From positions 53,334 through 117,333 of the forward strand of contig CAMBEC010000006.1 in NCBI GenBank assembly GCA_945865485.1: 64,000 nt of DNA, read 5' to 3'. A model generated the notes under the pieces. It did no database searches and was not told the origin of the DNA. It saw only the letters and a list, made by a program, of their open reading frames with translations. Shown in pieces: positions 1 through 8,359 of the stretch; the stretch's first letter is position 1, and every line of letters begins with the position of its first letter. The stretch is from Rickettsia typhi. GTDB taxonomy: Bacteria > Pseudomonadota > Alphaproteobacteria > Rickettsiales > Rickettsiaceae. The position numbers and the translations under genes were made by a program.

Positions 1-635
1 TAAAGGGCATGGAACTGGGCATTAATGATTATTTTATATACCCGGTAGATAAGAGTGAACTAAAAGCGAGAGTTAAAACACAGCTTCGGAGAAAACAATA
101 TCAAGATGACCTCAGATCTGAGCTTGAAGAAAGTTTCGATTTATCAACTAAAGACGGGCTTACAGGAGTTTTTAACAGAAGATATTTTGATATCCATATA
201 AAACAAATGACAGAAAAAGCTAAAACTTCTGGTCAAAAATTATGTTTGATGATGTTAGATATGGATCATTTTAAGGATGTAAATGATACTTACGGCCACC
301 CTGCTGGAGACGCTGTATTAAAAACATTAACCAACACATTAAAATCTTCCTTTAGAGTAACTGACCTAATCGCTAGATATGGTGGTGAAGAATTTATGGT
401 TCTTTTAGGAAACATAACTCTTGAACAGGGAATAGCAATTGCAGAAAAGACTAGAGCTAACATCGAAGCAATTGATTTTATAATACCAGACTATAGCCAA
501 CCACTTAAAAAAACCACATCAATCGGTATCGTTGAATTCCAACCTTCCGAGTCAGCTCAAGATTTTATCAATAGAGTAGATAAAGCCCTCTACGAAGCAA
601 AAGAAACAGGACGAAACAAAGTTGTGGTAGGTTAA
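1..635 (+). CDS. pleD: PleD-family diguanylate cyclase response regulator, 3' part
   Basis: The reading frame is open to the window edge, so only the C-terminal part is visible. The first residues (about 1-35) read like the end of a receiver domain plus linker, including NDYFIYPVDKSEL. A full GGDEF domain follows: DGLTGVFNRRYF, then GGEEF as the active-site loop. An RVTD I-site sits five residues before GGEEF, which in this family binds c-di-GMP for product inhibition. The family converts two GTP to cyclic di-GMP in the cytoplasm. Rickettsiales commonly keep PleD as one of few c-di-GMP enzymes. Intact catalytic and inhibitory sites suggest an active, feedback-controlled enzyme. The phospho-acceptor Asp lies upstream of the window and cannot be checked. 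Confidence 0.9.
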   Translation, partial: KGMELGINDYFIYPVDKSELKARVKTQLRRKQYQDDLRSELEESFDLSTKDGLTGVFNRRYFDIHIKQMTEKAKTSGQKLCLMMLDMDHFKDVNDTYGHPAGDAVLKTLTNTLKSSFRVTDLIARYGGEEFMVLLGNITLEQGIAIAEKTRANIEAIDFIIPDYSQPLKKTTSIGIVEFQPSESAQDFINRVDKALYEAKETGRNKVVVG

Positions 636-940
636 ATTTATACTGTTATATAAGTTGAGCCGTACCAACATTAAGTGTATTGAATTAAGTGATTAAATCC
701 CGTCATGACGAGAAGAACTTGCGCGAGTGTGGCTGGGTTACCCTGAATTTAATTTAGGATAACCCTTTTACAAGGACGACTCGGGTTTTATACGACGCTC
801 CCAATTGATCATTCGCTATACGTTTTGTCACCTAATTCAATGCGCTTTACTCTAATATAACAAAACGCCTCTAACTAACAATACTTCTAATTCGTCATAA
901 CTTTTTTATCTATGCTACCGCCCTACTTGAAATTAATTTC
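636..940. other. Intergenic region with a hairpin and no gene
   Basis: I see no convincing coding sequence between pleD and the small lysine-rich gene. The left half is richer in GC than its surroundings and contains an imperfect palindrome (735-765, listed separately). The text around 690-780 has the look of decayed palindromic repeat DNA of the kind found elsewhere in this window. Confidence 0.5.
735..769 (+). terminator. Hairpin downstream of pleD, terminator-like
   Basis: A 15-bp inverted repeat opens with GGGTTA and closes with TAACCC; it has one mismatch and one G-U pair and almost no loop. TTTTA follows at once. It lies 100 bp past the pleD stop and could end that transcript, or it may be a palindromic repeat remnant. 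Confidence 0.4.
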
Positions 941-1045
941 TTATTTAGCCGCTTTTTTAGCATTTTTAGCTGCACGCTTTTCTTTTATTGATTTATGAGC
1001 TGGTTCTTTTTTTGCTTCTTTCTTTTTATCTTGTCCTTTAGTCAT
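941..1045 (-). CDS. Small lysine/alanine-rich protein, 34 residues
   Basis: The ATG at 1043-1045 (minus strand) is preceded by a strong ribosome binding site, AAGGAG, eight bases upstream. The product begins MTKGQDKKKEAKKEPAH and ends in an alternating Lys/Ala tail, with 14 lysines in 34 residues and no acidic or hydrophobic core. Similar short, very basic MxKGQDxKK proteins occur widely in Proteobacteria without a known function; that link is from memory. A role in nucleic-acid or ribosome binding would suit the composition but is not shown. The RBS, the uniform composition and the clean stop argue that this is a real gene. Confidence 0.7.
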   Translation of the reverse strand: MTKGQDKKKEAKKEPAHKSIKEKRAAKNAKKAAK

Positions 1046-1375
1046 CCTATTTACTCCTTAAATGATTAGATTTTGCATGTTATCACACTAAATGTGGTTT
1101 TTTAACATCTTTTTCCCTACCCAAGTTACAACAGCCTTAGTTTACTATTTTATTGCAACATTTTGTATAGATATATACGAAACATCTATTGCAATGATTA
1201 TGATAAGAAGTAATTGCTATTACATCATTAATCAATCTACTACGTTAACATAAAAACACCTAACGTATTTTGTCTATAGAATTTCTCTCGATTCAAACTC
1301 CGGTTAGTTAGATTAATCTGATATTTTATGATAGAATTTATATGCTGTAGTAAATTCTAAAGAAAGGTAGTCACC
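1046..1375. other. Intergenic region, nothing recognised
   Basis: AT-rich spacer between the divergent small lysine-rich gene and the aspartic protease gene. I found no open frame with a ribosome binding site, no RNA gene and no convincing hexamer pair, though promoters for both flanking genes must lie here. Confidence 0.4.
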
Positions 1376-1432
1376 ATAGATTCTCAGGATATCTTAAGAG
1401 CCATCTCCTTAACATTATTTCTTGCCTTCCTT

Positions 1433-1978
1433 ATGTTTATGTACTTAAGGAGAAACAAAGGGGCGAACTCTTTTGCAAACGTAATTTTATGGGGCGTAAT
1501 TTTTGCTGTTCTCATTGTCTTGTATGCATTCAGATTTGAACTTGGCACGCTAAAGGAAAGAGTATTATCAGTCTTAATTCCTTCTTATAGTTGGACAAAT
1601 GAAAAAGGACAACTGATTATTGCTCGTAGTAATAATGGTCATTTTTACCTTGATGCAACAACGAAAAATAATCATAAAATCACATTTTTAGTAGATACAG
1701 GTGCCAGTGACATTGCCCTTACCAAGGAAGATGCACAAAAGCTCGGATTTAATGTTTCTAAGTTAAAATATACTCAAAAATACAGCACAGCCAATGGTGT
1801 TACCTATGCAGCTCCAGTTAAAATTGATCAACTGACAATTGGTAACAAGAGAACTTTTCATAACCTCGAAGCTCATATCACCTCTGGTGGATTAGATATT
1901 TCATTGCTCGGTATGACTTTAATAGGAAGTTTCAAAGACTTTAAAATCACTAGAGATATGCTTATCTTAAGTTATTGA
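1433..1978 (+). CDS. Retropepsin-like aspartic protease (APRc-type, TIGR02281 family)
   Basis: The active-site signature VDTGASDIALT (about residues 88-98) is the DTGA loop of single-domain retropepsins, and ILG-type hydrophobics (LLGMTLIGSF) follow near the C terminus as in this clan. The protein has an N-terminal membrane anchor with the catalytic domain presumably in the periplasm or outside. The best-known relative is the Rickettsia conorii protease APRc (RC1339), a membrane enzyme linked to processing of surface autotransporters. The annotated ATG gives one transmembrane helix. The frame stays open upstream to an ATA codon at 1376, eight bases after AAAGG, and that start would add a second hydrophobic helix (see findings). 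Confidence 0.85.
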   Translation: MFMYLRRNKGANSFANVILWGVIFAVLIVLYAFRFELGTLKERVLSVLIPSYSWTNEKGQLIIARSNNGHFYLDATTKNNHKITFLVDTGASDIALTKEDAQKLGFNVSKLKYTQKYSTANGVTYAAPVKIDQLTIGNKRTFHNLEAHITSGGLDISLLGMTLIGSFKDFKITRDMLILSY

Positions 1979-2054
1979 AGCTAATTCAACCTAGTTTTAT
2001 AAAAAAATATTCATTTCTTATACCACAGGTTTAGCCCTATAAGACATTTAGAAT

Positions 2055-2129
2055 GGGTCTATTGTTAATTTGATAGCTCCACAAGATATTATGCTTAACA
2101 AACAAACAGAGAAATTGATTTTCCCCTAA
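2055..2129 (+). pseudogene. Possible 3' fragment of a lost gene
   Basis: A 24-codon open stretch with coding-like composition (NLIAPQDIMLNKQTEKLIF) ends at a TAA. It follows directly on an in-frame TAG and has no start codon at its beginning. It may be the tail of a decayed gene. The family was not recognised and chance cannot be excluded. Confidence 0.2.
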
Positions 2130-2201
2130 ATCCTTAATACTATTTTAACTAAATGGTAAGCTGTAGGACCGTACAATAGCGCAATTAATGCGAGGATATT
2201 A

Positions 2202-5200
2202 ATGTCTAAAGATAAAAACGTAGGTTACTTTGAATGGCTAAAAGCTCAAGGAGTAGAAAATTCCTTTGAAAATACATATGGTCATAATAGGACACAAGCA
2301 AAAAGCGTGTATTCTTTTGCCTCACAAAAAGAAGCTCTAGATTTTAAGAACAAATATCTAGCTGATGGCAGTGCCTTTGGTGAAGTTTTTTTTGATCAAA
2401 GACTAAAAAAATATGTAATGCCAATAAACTTGGAAGCTCAAGAATTATTAAAAACCCAATTTCAAAAAGAACAACCAGTAGCTCTTACTCTTGAAGATTG
2501 CCAAAGGCAAATGGATTTGGTTGACCAAGCCAAAGATAAAGTACAAAAATTTAATGGAGCATCATTGAATCCAAAACTGCAAGGCACGAGAGCTTTTGCT
2601 GCTCAGCATTCAAATGTATCCGATAGGATTGGACAAGTTGCTGATATGCTCAGCAACAAAAAAGACAAGGGGTGGAGAGAAGACTCTGCTGCGAGTGCAA
2701 TTGACATCATATTAGCTGTGTATTCCGCAACCAATGATCATTTACTTTCAACGCAAGAGCAACAAACCTTAAAAACCACTCAACAAGCAATCTTAAAAAC
2801 AGATAAAAACGATAAATTTGTGGGAGGCCTAAAATCTGATAGTAACTTTATAATATACCTAAAAGAACAATATTCTAACGACGATGATAAGAATGTAAGA
2901 GTAGCCTTAATCAGAGAAAATGCTAATCAACTCCTTAATGGTGGTCAAAAATTAATCCTTGATAAAGACACACCTAACAAAGTCACTTCTTTTTCTGCTA
3001 ATTCAGGAGATTCTAATTCTTATCATCAACCACGTTTCTTTCCTGATCAAAACGGCTTATCAGAAACAGACACTGTACTTTTGAGTGCTGGTGGAATGGC
3101 TGGCCACACTGCCATGAGGGTGCTTAAGAAAGAAAAAGATGCTAAAGCACCTGGTGGTTATAGATATTTTTATACAAAAGTTGATGCCGGAGGTGGATTA
3201 GAAAGAGTTGACCATGATACTCAAACTGGCACAGGGATCTATACAACAGAAATTACTCCATATTTTAAGACCAAGGAACTACCAAATGGTAAATTAGCAG
3301 TAATATATGATTCTAATGGAAATCCCCAGAAAATGAATCAAATGGAAATAGCCGCTTTAAATTCAAATCCAAAAGAATATCAACGCCATATGGAGGCAAA
3401 CTTATTTGCCCTTATTAGCGCAGAAAAAGAAATTGCTTTTTATAAAAACAGCGGACAATTAACCGTATCTCATGGTGAACCAACTGCGATAAAAGACGGT
3501 AAGTTTGATGAATGGCAGTTTTTAAACAATAAAATTATAGGATCACGGGGGGCAGAAGTTCCAGAAAGAACAAAAATTACTCCAATTCAATTAACTGGTA
3601 ATTGTTCAGTCTATTCGGCCATGCTAACTGCAACACATTTAGCTGGGGATGCCATTGGTTATGATATTCTACAATCAGCAAAAACATACGACCAAGCAAA
3701 GGTTATGGAGCGTTTAGATCAGAGGAAAGTATCTATAGAACAAGATAAACAAAATATCAAAGCCCTATCTGAAGTTCAAAGCATTTTTAGTTTAAAACCA
3801 GAGCAGGTAGTATATCAAACAAATAAAATTGGTAAGATAAGTTTTACTGATATACACGAGGCAGAAGCATTTAAAGAATCATTGTCGAAAACTCATAATA
3901 TTAATGTAACCAGCTCAAAAAGTAAGGATGGTACTAGCTATGATATAGAATTAAACCCACAACAAACAAGTCAATTAGTTAGCAATGCAAAAGGGTTTAA
4001 GGATGTTGGTTTAATACAAAATTTGCCTGAATCCAAAAATTGTAAAATTGTAAAAAGCTTAGATAGCCAAAAGCAAAAAAACTATATTGTCCAATTTGCC
4101 GATAAAGTTGAAGCAGAAAAATTTAGCAAAGCCTTAAACGAGCGCTATCAGATTAAAGGTGGGAGCGGCGGTGATAAATTTGTAGGCAATCATATTACAG
4201 GTGACGGTAGATATGGTGTTATTTTAACTGAAGCTAATATTAATCATCTAATACCGAAACTACGCCAAGAAGAGGTGCTAAAGCAACGCGAAATTGTTGA
4301 GCAGGCAAAAATTAAACCAATAGACTTACAAGACGTTGAGGCTCCAAAAAAAGCTGATAAAACACCCGGTTACGAAATTGTAATAAGCGAAAAAACACTT
4401 GAGAATATAAACAAGTATAAAGAAAATCTAATAGCTGGACAAGAGCAACCAGGAGAATTTCTGCGAGCAAAACTTGAAGCTACGGGTAAATCGGTCGAAA
4501 GCCTTAGCACCTCTGAGTTTATTGAAGTAATGCTCAGTACTAAACAACCGAAGTTTTTTGCAGAGTCTGCTATTCAAGGAGGAGGAAAAGATTGGAACAA
4601 TTCTGAATTAGCCATACTAGGAGATATAAATGTCACCGTGCCAGTTAAAATCTATGATAATGGGGTATGGGATCCAAGCGGTCCCGGTTTTGCTGTTCAC
4701 CAAAAACCATTAGATGGAGAATTATTGTTCACTCCTGGTGCACTACTTAAGTCAGGCCCAGGATTCGTGGGCAAAACGCCGGACCTTGATGAAGTTACAA
4801 AGAATGGAAAAATTGACCAGGAAGCGTACAATGCGCTTGTGGAAAGAAGACTACTTCCCCTATTGGTTCATGCTAATGAAAAAGCTGGGCTAGAAGGAAA
4901 ACCAGCATTAATTACTCTGCCTGGGGTTGGAGCTGGAGAATTTGCTGGTAAATTTAAAGGCAAAATGGGCGAACATTTGAATATTGCTATACAAGCAATG
5001 CTAGAAAAACATTCTGGTAATTTAGGTAACATAGCCGCTATACACTATGATTCCTTTGCCGAATGCACGAATCAACAAAAAAATTATGGAAATATCAAAT
5101 ATCGGGTCAGGCCTCAGCTAAAGGAAGGAAATAAAGGTAAAACTCAATTATCAGCTCCGGCAACTTATCAAGAACTTGGAGATGATTTTAGTAAATGTAA

Positions 5201-7394
5201 ATTGTATAAAGTTGTGGCTTGGGATCACGTTTCGCTGCCAGGTAATGACTATTTTGAAGGAAGTAGAAATACTGACGATGGTGTTGCTGCAGCAGCTACA
5301 AGCTCCATGGAAGGAATTACTGGAGTAAAAGGGCGCTATGACAAAGAAACAGGTAAATATCTACCTCCTGAAGGTTATAACAATTGGTCAGATGTAGCGA
5401 GTAAGCAAGGAGTACATCTAAAGGTAGAGAATAACCTCAAGATTGTCACGGACAAAGGAGTTTCAGTTAAATTTGCCGATTATCAAAAAGTGGTTGATTC
5501 ACCATCCGTTATTATACCTAAAGCACCAACACAAAAACCGGCACTAAAGCCAGTATTAGCGCCAAAAGTAGATCCCACACCGGTGCTAACATCGAAAACT
5601 GTAATCAGTAAAGAACAAGCAAGCGAGCTATTAAAAAAATATAGTAATGGTTTAGAAAAGTTACCTAAAGAACTGGAAAAAAACCGTACTAACAGCCGAC
5701 AAGATTCCACTTATACTCAAAATATTATCAATGCGCTTACAGCAATTGCACAAGGTAAAAATGAGTTTGTTCAAATGGAATGGAGAGGTACACCACAAAC
5801 TACTAACCCTAATCAATTTATTAATAGTTTTGTAAGGAGCCAAGACTACAAGGATCTAGTCCAGAGGGGACAAGTAGTATCAATTGACCTAAGCAAGCTT
5901 GCAAATGAGATTAGCACGGGAGTTATTGCCATACCTAGTCCACAAACTCCTCCAAAAGTACCGACACAAAAACCGATACTAAAGCCAGTATTGCCTCCAG
6001 AAATAGATCCCACGCCAGTACCAAAATTACAAACTGGCATTAGTAAGGAACAGGCTGTAAATTGGATGCAAAAATACGGTAAAGCATTGGATCAACTAGC
6101 AGTTAACACAACTAATGAAGCTCATAGAACTTTCGCTATAAATGCAAAGCGTGCGCTTGAGTCTATTGCTAATGGCACTGAGTTTGAACAATTTAGGAGC
6201 GACGCACGCGGATACCACGTTACACACACAGACGACCCACATAGGCAGCTACATAACTTGGCAAATAAAGATTTAGATAGCTTTAACATGATTATACCTC
6301 AATATGCAGATCATGGTCTACAAACTACAATGTCTTTGATGACTAAAGCATTTTCAACTATTAAAATGCCAGCGCTAGAAATAGCTAAACCAGTACCTAC
6401 TTATCAAAAAATTAGTCAACAACAAGCCCAACTCCTACTAGATAAACACGGCAAAGAATTAGATCAGCTAGCGGCTAATACTACTAATGAAGCACATAGT
6501 AGCTTTGCCATCAATACCAAGCTTGCTCTTGAGGCTATTGCCAATGGTACTGAGTTTAAACAATTTAGGAGCACAGGTCGGGGATATCAAGTGACACACA
6601 CAGATAACCCACAGGAACAAATACATAATTTAGTAAATAAAGATTTCCATAATTTTAATATTGTTATACCGCAGTATGCAGATCCAGCTTTACAACAAAA
6701 ATTATCATTGATGAATACTGATATTAGATCCGCGCATGCAGGCAAAGAAATAACGCCAAAAATAAAAACACCTGAACCAATATTAGCAGTGCCTATAGAA
6801 CCTAAACCAGTGTTTAAGCCTAAATTACCTGAGCACATTGCTATAAATCCAGTAATTGATGAACAGGCTAAACGACTTAATGAACAATACGTGAAGAAAA
6901 ATTTAGTCCCTATGATTGATAAGTTTGTAGCCTCTCATGTTAATGGTCAGGTCGTTACGGAACCAGAAATCAAAAAATTCTATACAGATGCTTTAAACAA
7001 ATTACAAAAAGATGGTCATATTAGTGCTGACACTGTCAAAGATTTTACAAAACCAAGTGTCGGAGCTCCTTCTAAGTTTGAGCAAGCTGTGGGTAATACA
7101 TTGCAAACCATTAATAATAAAGAACCTTTACCACTTAAACTAGGTATGGGTGAAAAGTTAATGTTTAGTCTTGGCAAGGTTTGTAATGCTTTAGGATTAA
7201 AAGCAATAGGAAAATCTTGTATGAACCAAATCAAACCTGAAAACTTACAAAAAATAACTAATAGAGAAAATATTTTGGCACATTCAGTAGATATAGTTAG
7301 CAATCTTCGGGAAACCCAGAAAACTTCTGGGTCTAAAGTAGCTCAGAATCTAGTTGCAGCAAGAGCTGCAAATCGAAAAGGTAGGGAAGTGTGA
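2202..7394 (+). CDS. Giant multidomain protein, candidate secreted effector
   Basis: This 1730-residue protein was not recognised as a known family. It has no signal peptide or membrane helix. GAGG lies eight bases before the ATG. Visible parts: an N-terminal segment (1-90) whose pattern recurs at about 545-700 as a small alternating module; a GHTAMRV segment (His302) and a QLTGNCSVYSAML segment (Cys468) resembling papain-fold catalytic residues; a macrodomain-like segment (about 800-960) with LPGVGAGEFAG; a WDHVSLPGNDYF block (about 1005); then proline-rich linkers alternating with three related helical modules beginning near 1136, 1280 and 1403; and a basic C-terminal tail. The lack of a signal peptide, the modular build and the basic C terminus fit a type IV secretion substrate, which is inference. 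Function unknown. Confidence 0.75.
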   Translation: MSKDKNVGYFEWLKAQGVENSFENTYGHNRTQAKSVYSFASQKEALDFKNKYLADGSAFGEVFFDQRLKKYVMPINLEAQELLKTQFQKEQPVALTLEDCQRQMDLVDQAKDKVQKFNGASLNPKLQGTRAFAAQHSNVSDRIGQVADMLSNKKDKGWREDSAASAIDIILAVYSATNDHLLSTQEQQTLKTTQQAILKTDKNDKFVGGLKSDSNFIIYLKEQYSNDDDKNVRVALIRENANQLLNGGQKLILDKDTPNKVTSFSANSGDSNSYHQPRFFPDQNGLSETDTVLLSAGGMAGHTAMRVLKKEKDAKAPGGYRYFYTKVDAGGGLERVDHDTQTGTGIYTTEITPYFKTKELPNGKLAVIYDSNGNPQKMNQMEIAALNSNPKEYQRHMEANLFALISAEKEIAFYKNSGQLTVSHGEPTAIKDGKFDEWQFLNNKIIGSRGAEVPERTKITPIQLTGNCSVYSAMLTATHLAGDAIGYDILQSAKTYDQAKVMERLDQRKVSIEQDKQNIKALSEVQSIFSLKPEQVVYQTNKIGKISFTDIHEAEAFKESLSKTHNINVTSSKSKDGTSYDIELNPQQTSQLVSNAKGFKDVGLIQNLPESKNCKIVKSLDSQKQKNYIVQFADKVEAEKFSKALNERYQIKGGSGGDKFVGNHITGDGRYGVILTEANINHLIPKLRQEEVLKQREIVEQAKIKPIDLQDVEAPKKADKTPGYEIVISEKTLENINKYKENLIAGQEQPGEFLRAKLEATGKSVESLSTSEFIEVMLSTKQPKFFAESAIQGGGKDWNNSELAILGDINVTVPVKIYDNGVWDPSGPGFAVHQKPLDGELLFTPGALLKSGPGFVGKTPDLDEVTKNGKIDQEAYNALVERRLLPLLVHANEKAGLEGKPALITLPGVGAGEFAGKFKGKMGEHLNIAIQAMLEKHSGNLGNIAAIHYDSFAECTNQQKNYGNIKYRVRPQLKEGNKGKTQLSAPATYQELGDDFSKCKLYKVVAWDHVSLPGNDYFEGSRNTDDGVAAAATSSMEGITGVKGRYDKETGKYLPPEGYNNWSDVASKQGVHLKVENNLKIVTDKGVSVKFADYQKVVDSPSVIIPKAPTQKPALKPVLAPKVDPTPVLTSKTVISKEQASELLKKYSNGLEKLPKELEKNRTNSRQDSTYTQNIINALTAIAQGKNEFVQMEWRGTPQTTNPNQFINSFVRSQDYKDLVQRGQVVSIDLSKLANEISTGVIAIPSPQTPPKVPTQKPILKPVLPPEIDPTPVPKLQTGISKEQAVNWMQKYGKALDQLAVNTTNEAHRTFAINAKRALESIANGTEFEQFRSDARGYHVTHTDDPHRQLHNLANKDLDSFNMIIPQYADHGLQTTMSLMTKAFSTIKMPALEIAKPVPTYQKISQQQAQLLLDKHGKELDQLAANTTNEAHSSFAINTKLALEAIANGTEFKQFRSTGRGYQVTHTDNPQEQIHNLVNKDFHNFNIVIPQYADPALQQKLSLMNTDIRSAHAGKEITPKIKTPEPILAVPIEPKPVFKPKLPEHIAINPVIDEQAKRLNEQYVKKNLVPMIDKFVASHVNGQVVTEPEIKKFYTDALNKLQKDGHISADTVKDFTKPSVGAPSKFEQAVGNTLQTINNKEPLPLKLGMGEKLMFSLGKVCNALGLKAIGKSCMNQIKPENLQKITNRENILAHSVDIVSNLRETQKTSGSKVAQNLVAARAANRKGREV

Positions 7395-7469
7395 TAGAAT
7401 AACTATACAAAGGAGATAAGCAATAAGGTTTTAGCCTTAACCGACTACCCTACATAGCAGCAGGTTGTC

Positions 7470-7781
7470 TTAGTGTTTTTCAAGTTTTTCAGCTACAATT
7501 TTTAATTCTGAAAAGATAGATGAAAGTTGCTTTTGAAAGTCCAAATTTGCACTTTCTAATATTTCTCCTCCAGAAACTTGCATTTGCGACTGTCTCTGAT
7601 CAATATGCTTTAATGCCATCATAACCAACAATAGCTCAAGTGACGCATATTGGTTAGCAGCGGCCATTTCTTTAATTTCTGTATCAAGTTTTTGGGATAA
7701 CATAACCAGTCTATCTTTACTTTCTTCAGAACAAGCAAGTTTAAAATCCTTACCGCTCAGGACTATTGTTACTATCGACAT
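7470..7781 (-). CDS. zapA: Cell division protein ZapA
   Basis: The 103-residue length and the opening pattern (VTIVLSGKDFKLACSEES) match ZapA, the small protein that bundles FtsZ filaments at the division ring. The second half is a helical coiled-coil (LLLVMMALKHI onward) used for dimerisation. The gene overlaps the preceding coiled-coil gene by 32 bases. It ends the minus-strand run GDH, RodZ-like, coiled-coil, zapA, so translation is probably coupled. In many Proteobacteria zapA precedes the 6S RNA gene; here only 75 bases separate its stop from the convergent giant gene, leaving no room for it. Confidence 0.85.
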   Translation of the reverse strand: MSIVTIVLSGKDFKLACSEESKDRLVMLSQKLDTEIKEMAAANQYASLELLLVMMALKHIDQRQSQMQVSGGEILESANLDFQKQLSSIFSELKIVAEKLEKH

Positions 7782-7989
7782 AGTGGTTTCTAATCTGTTC
7801 TAATTCTTGAATATATTCTTTAATTTGACTAAGAGTTGTTTGGTTGTTACACTTTAACTCGTTATTCTGGGCTTCCAAATCAGCAATAACTTGCTCTTGC
7901 TTAGAAAGCTTATTTAGTAATTCATCAATTTTTCTACCCGTTTGATGAATCAAATCAAATAGATCTTTCTTTGTTACTTCTATTTTCAT
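7750..7989 (-). CDS. Short coiled-coil protein next to zapA
   Basis: This 79-residue protein is almost entirely coiled coil, with heptad-like leucines and isoleucines from about residue 10 to 70 (for example IADLEAQNNELK). It has no membrane segment or signal peptide. Small coiled-coil genes beside zapA are common in alphaproteobacteria and have been suggested as division factors comparable to ZapB; that role is inferred from position. It overlaps zapA at its 3' end and the RodZ-like gene at its 5' end, so it is likely made from the same transcript. Confidence 0.7.
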   Translation of the reverse strand: MKIEVTKKDLFDLIHQTGRKIDELLNKLSKQEQVIADLEAQNNELKCNNQTTLSQIKEYIQELEQIRNHYVDSNNSPER

Positions 7990-8359
7990 AAATAATATTA
8001 TTATCTATTAAGTCATTACTACCGTATTCTACTCGATTTTTCTTCAAAAATGAATAGATTCCTACTATTACAACTAACGTTAACAACGAGATAAACAAAA
8101 TTAATTTTTGCTTGATGACACCTGCTTTTCCTGATTCACGCGGTCTAACTACTGAATGATCATGATCATCATTGAGCTCTAAACCGAGAAACTCATGGTA
8201 TATTTTCGTGTAACCATCAACGTATATTTTACCAGGTATACTACTAAAATTTTCTTCCTCAAGATCTACTACATACTGTTTTCTTATCTTAAGAATCTCA
8301 GCTACTTGCTCTATAGTATACCCAGCACTTTCTCTAGCTTCCTTTAATTTTGAGCTCAT
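7955..8359 (-). CDS. RodZ-like HTH membrane protein, short form
   Basis: The first 70 residues match the RodZ cytoplasmic helix-turn-helix: SAGYTIEQVAEILKIRKQYV, then SIPGKIYVDGYTKIYHEFLG. A single transmembrane helix follows at about 95-112. RodZ links the MreB cytoskeleton to the cell-wall elongation machinery through this HTH. The protein is only 134 residues and ends about 20 residues past the membrane helix, so the usual periplasmic beta domain is missing. It overlaps the upstream GDH gene by four bases and the downstream coiled-coil gene by 35. The family assignment is good; whether the short form acts in cell shape is inference. Confidence 0.75.
   Translation of the reverse strand: MSSKLKEARESAGYTIEQVAEILKIRKQYVVDLEEENFSSIPGKIYVDGYTKIYHEFLGLELNDDHDHSVVRPRESGKAGVIKQKLILFISLLTLVVIVGIYSFLKKNRVEYGSNDLIDNNIIYENRSNKERSI

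Noticed and set aside
7395..7469. 6S RNA gene expected after zapA
   Set aside because: Only 75 bases separate zapA from the convergent giant gene, too short for a 6S RNA of about 160-180 bases.
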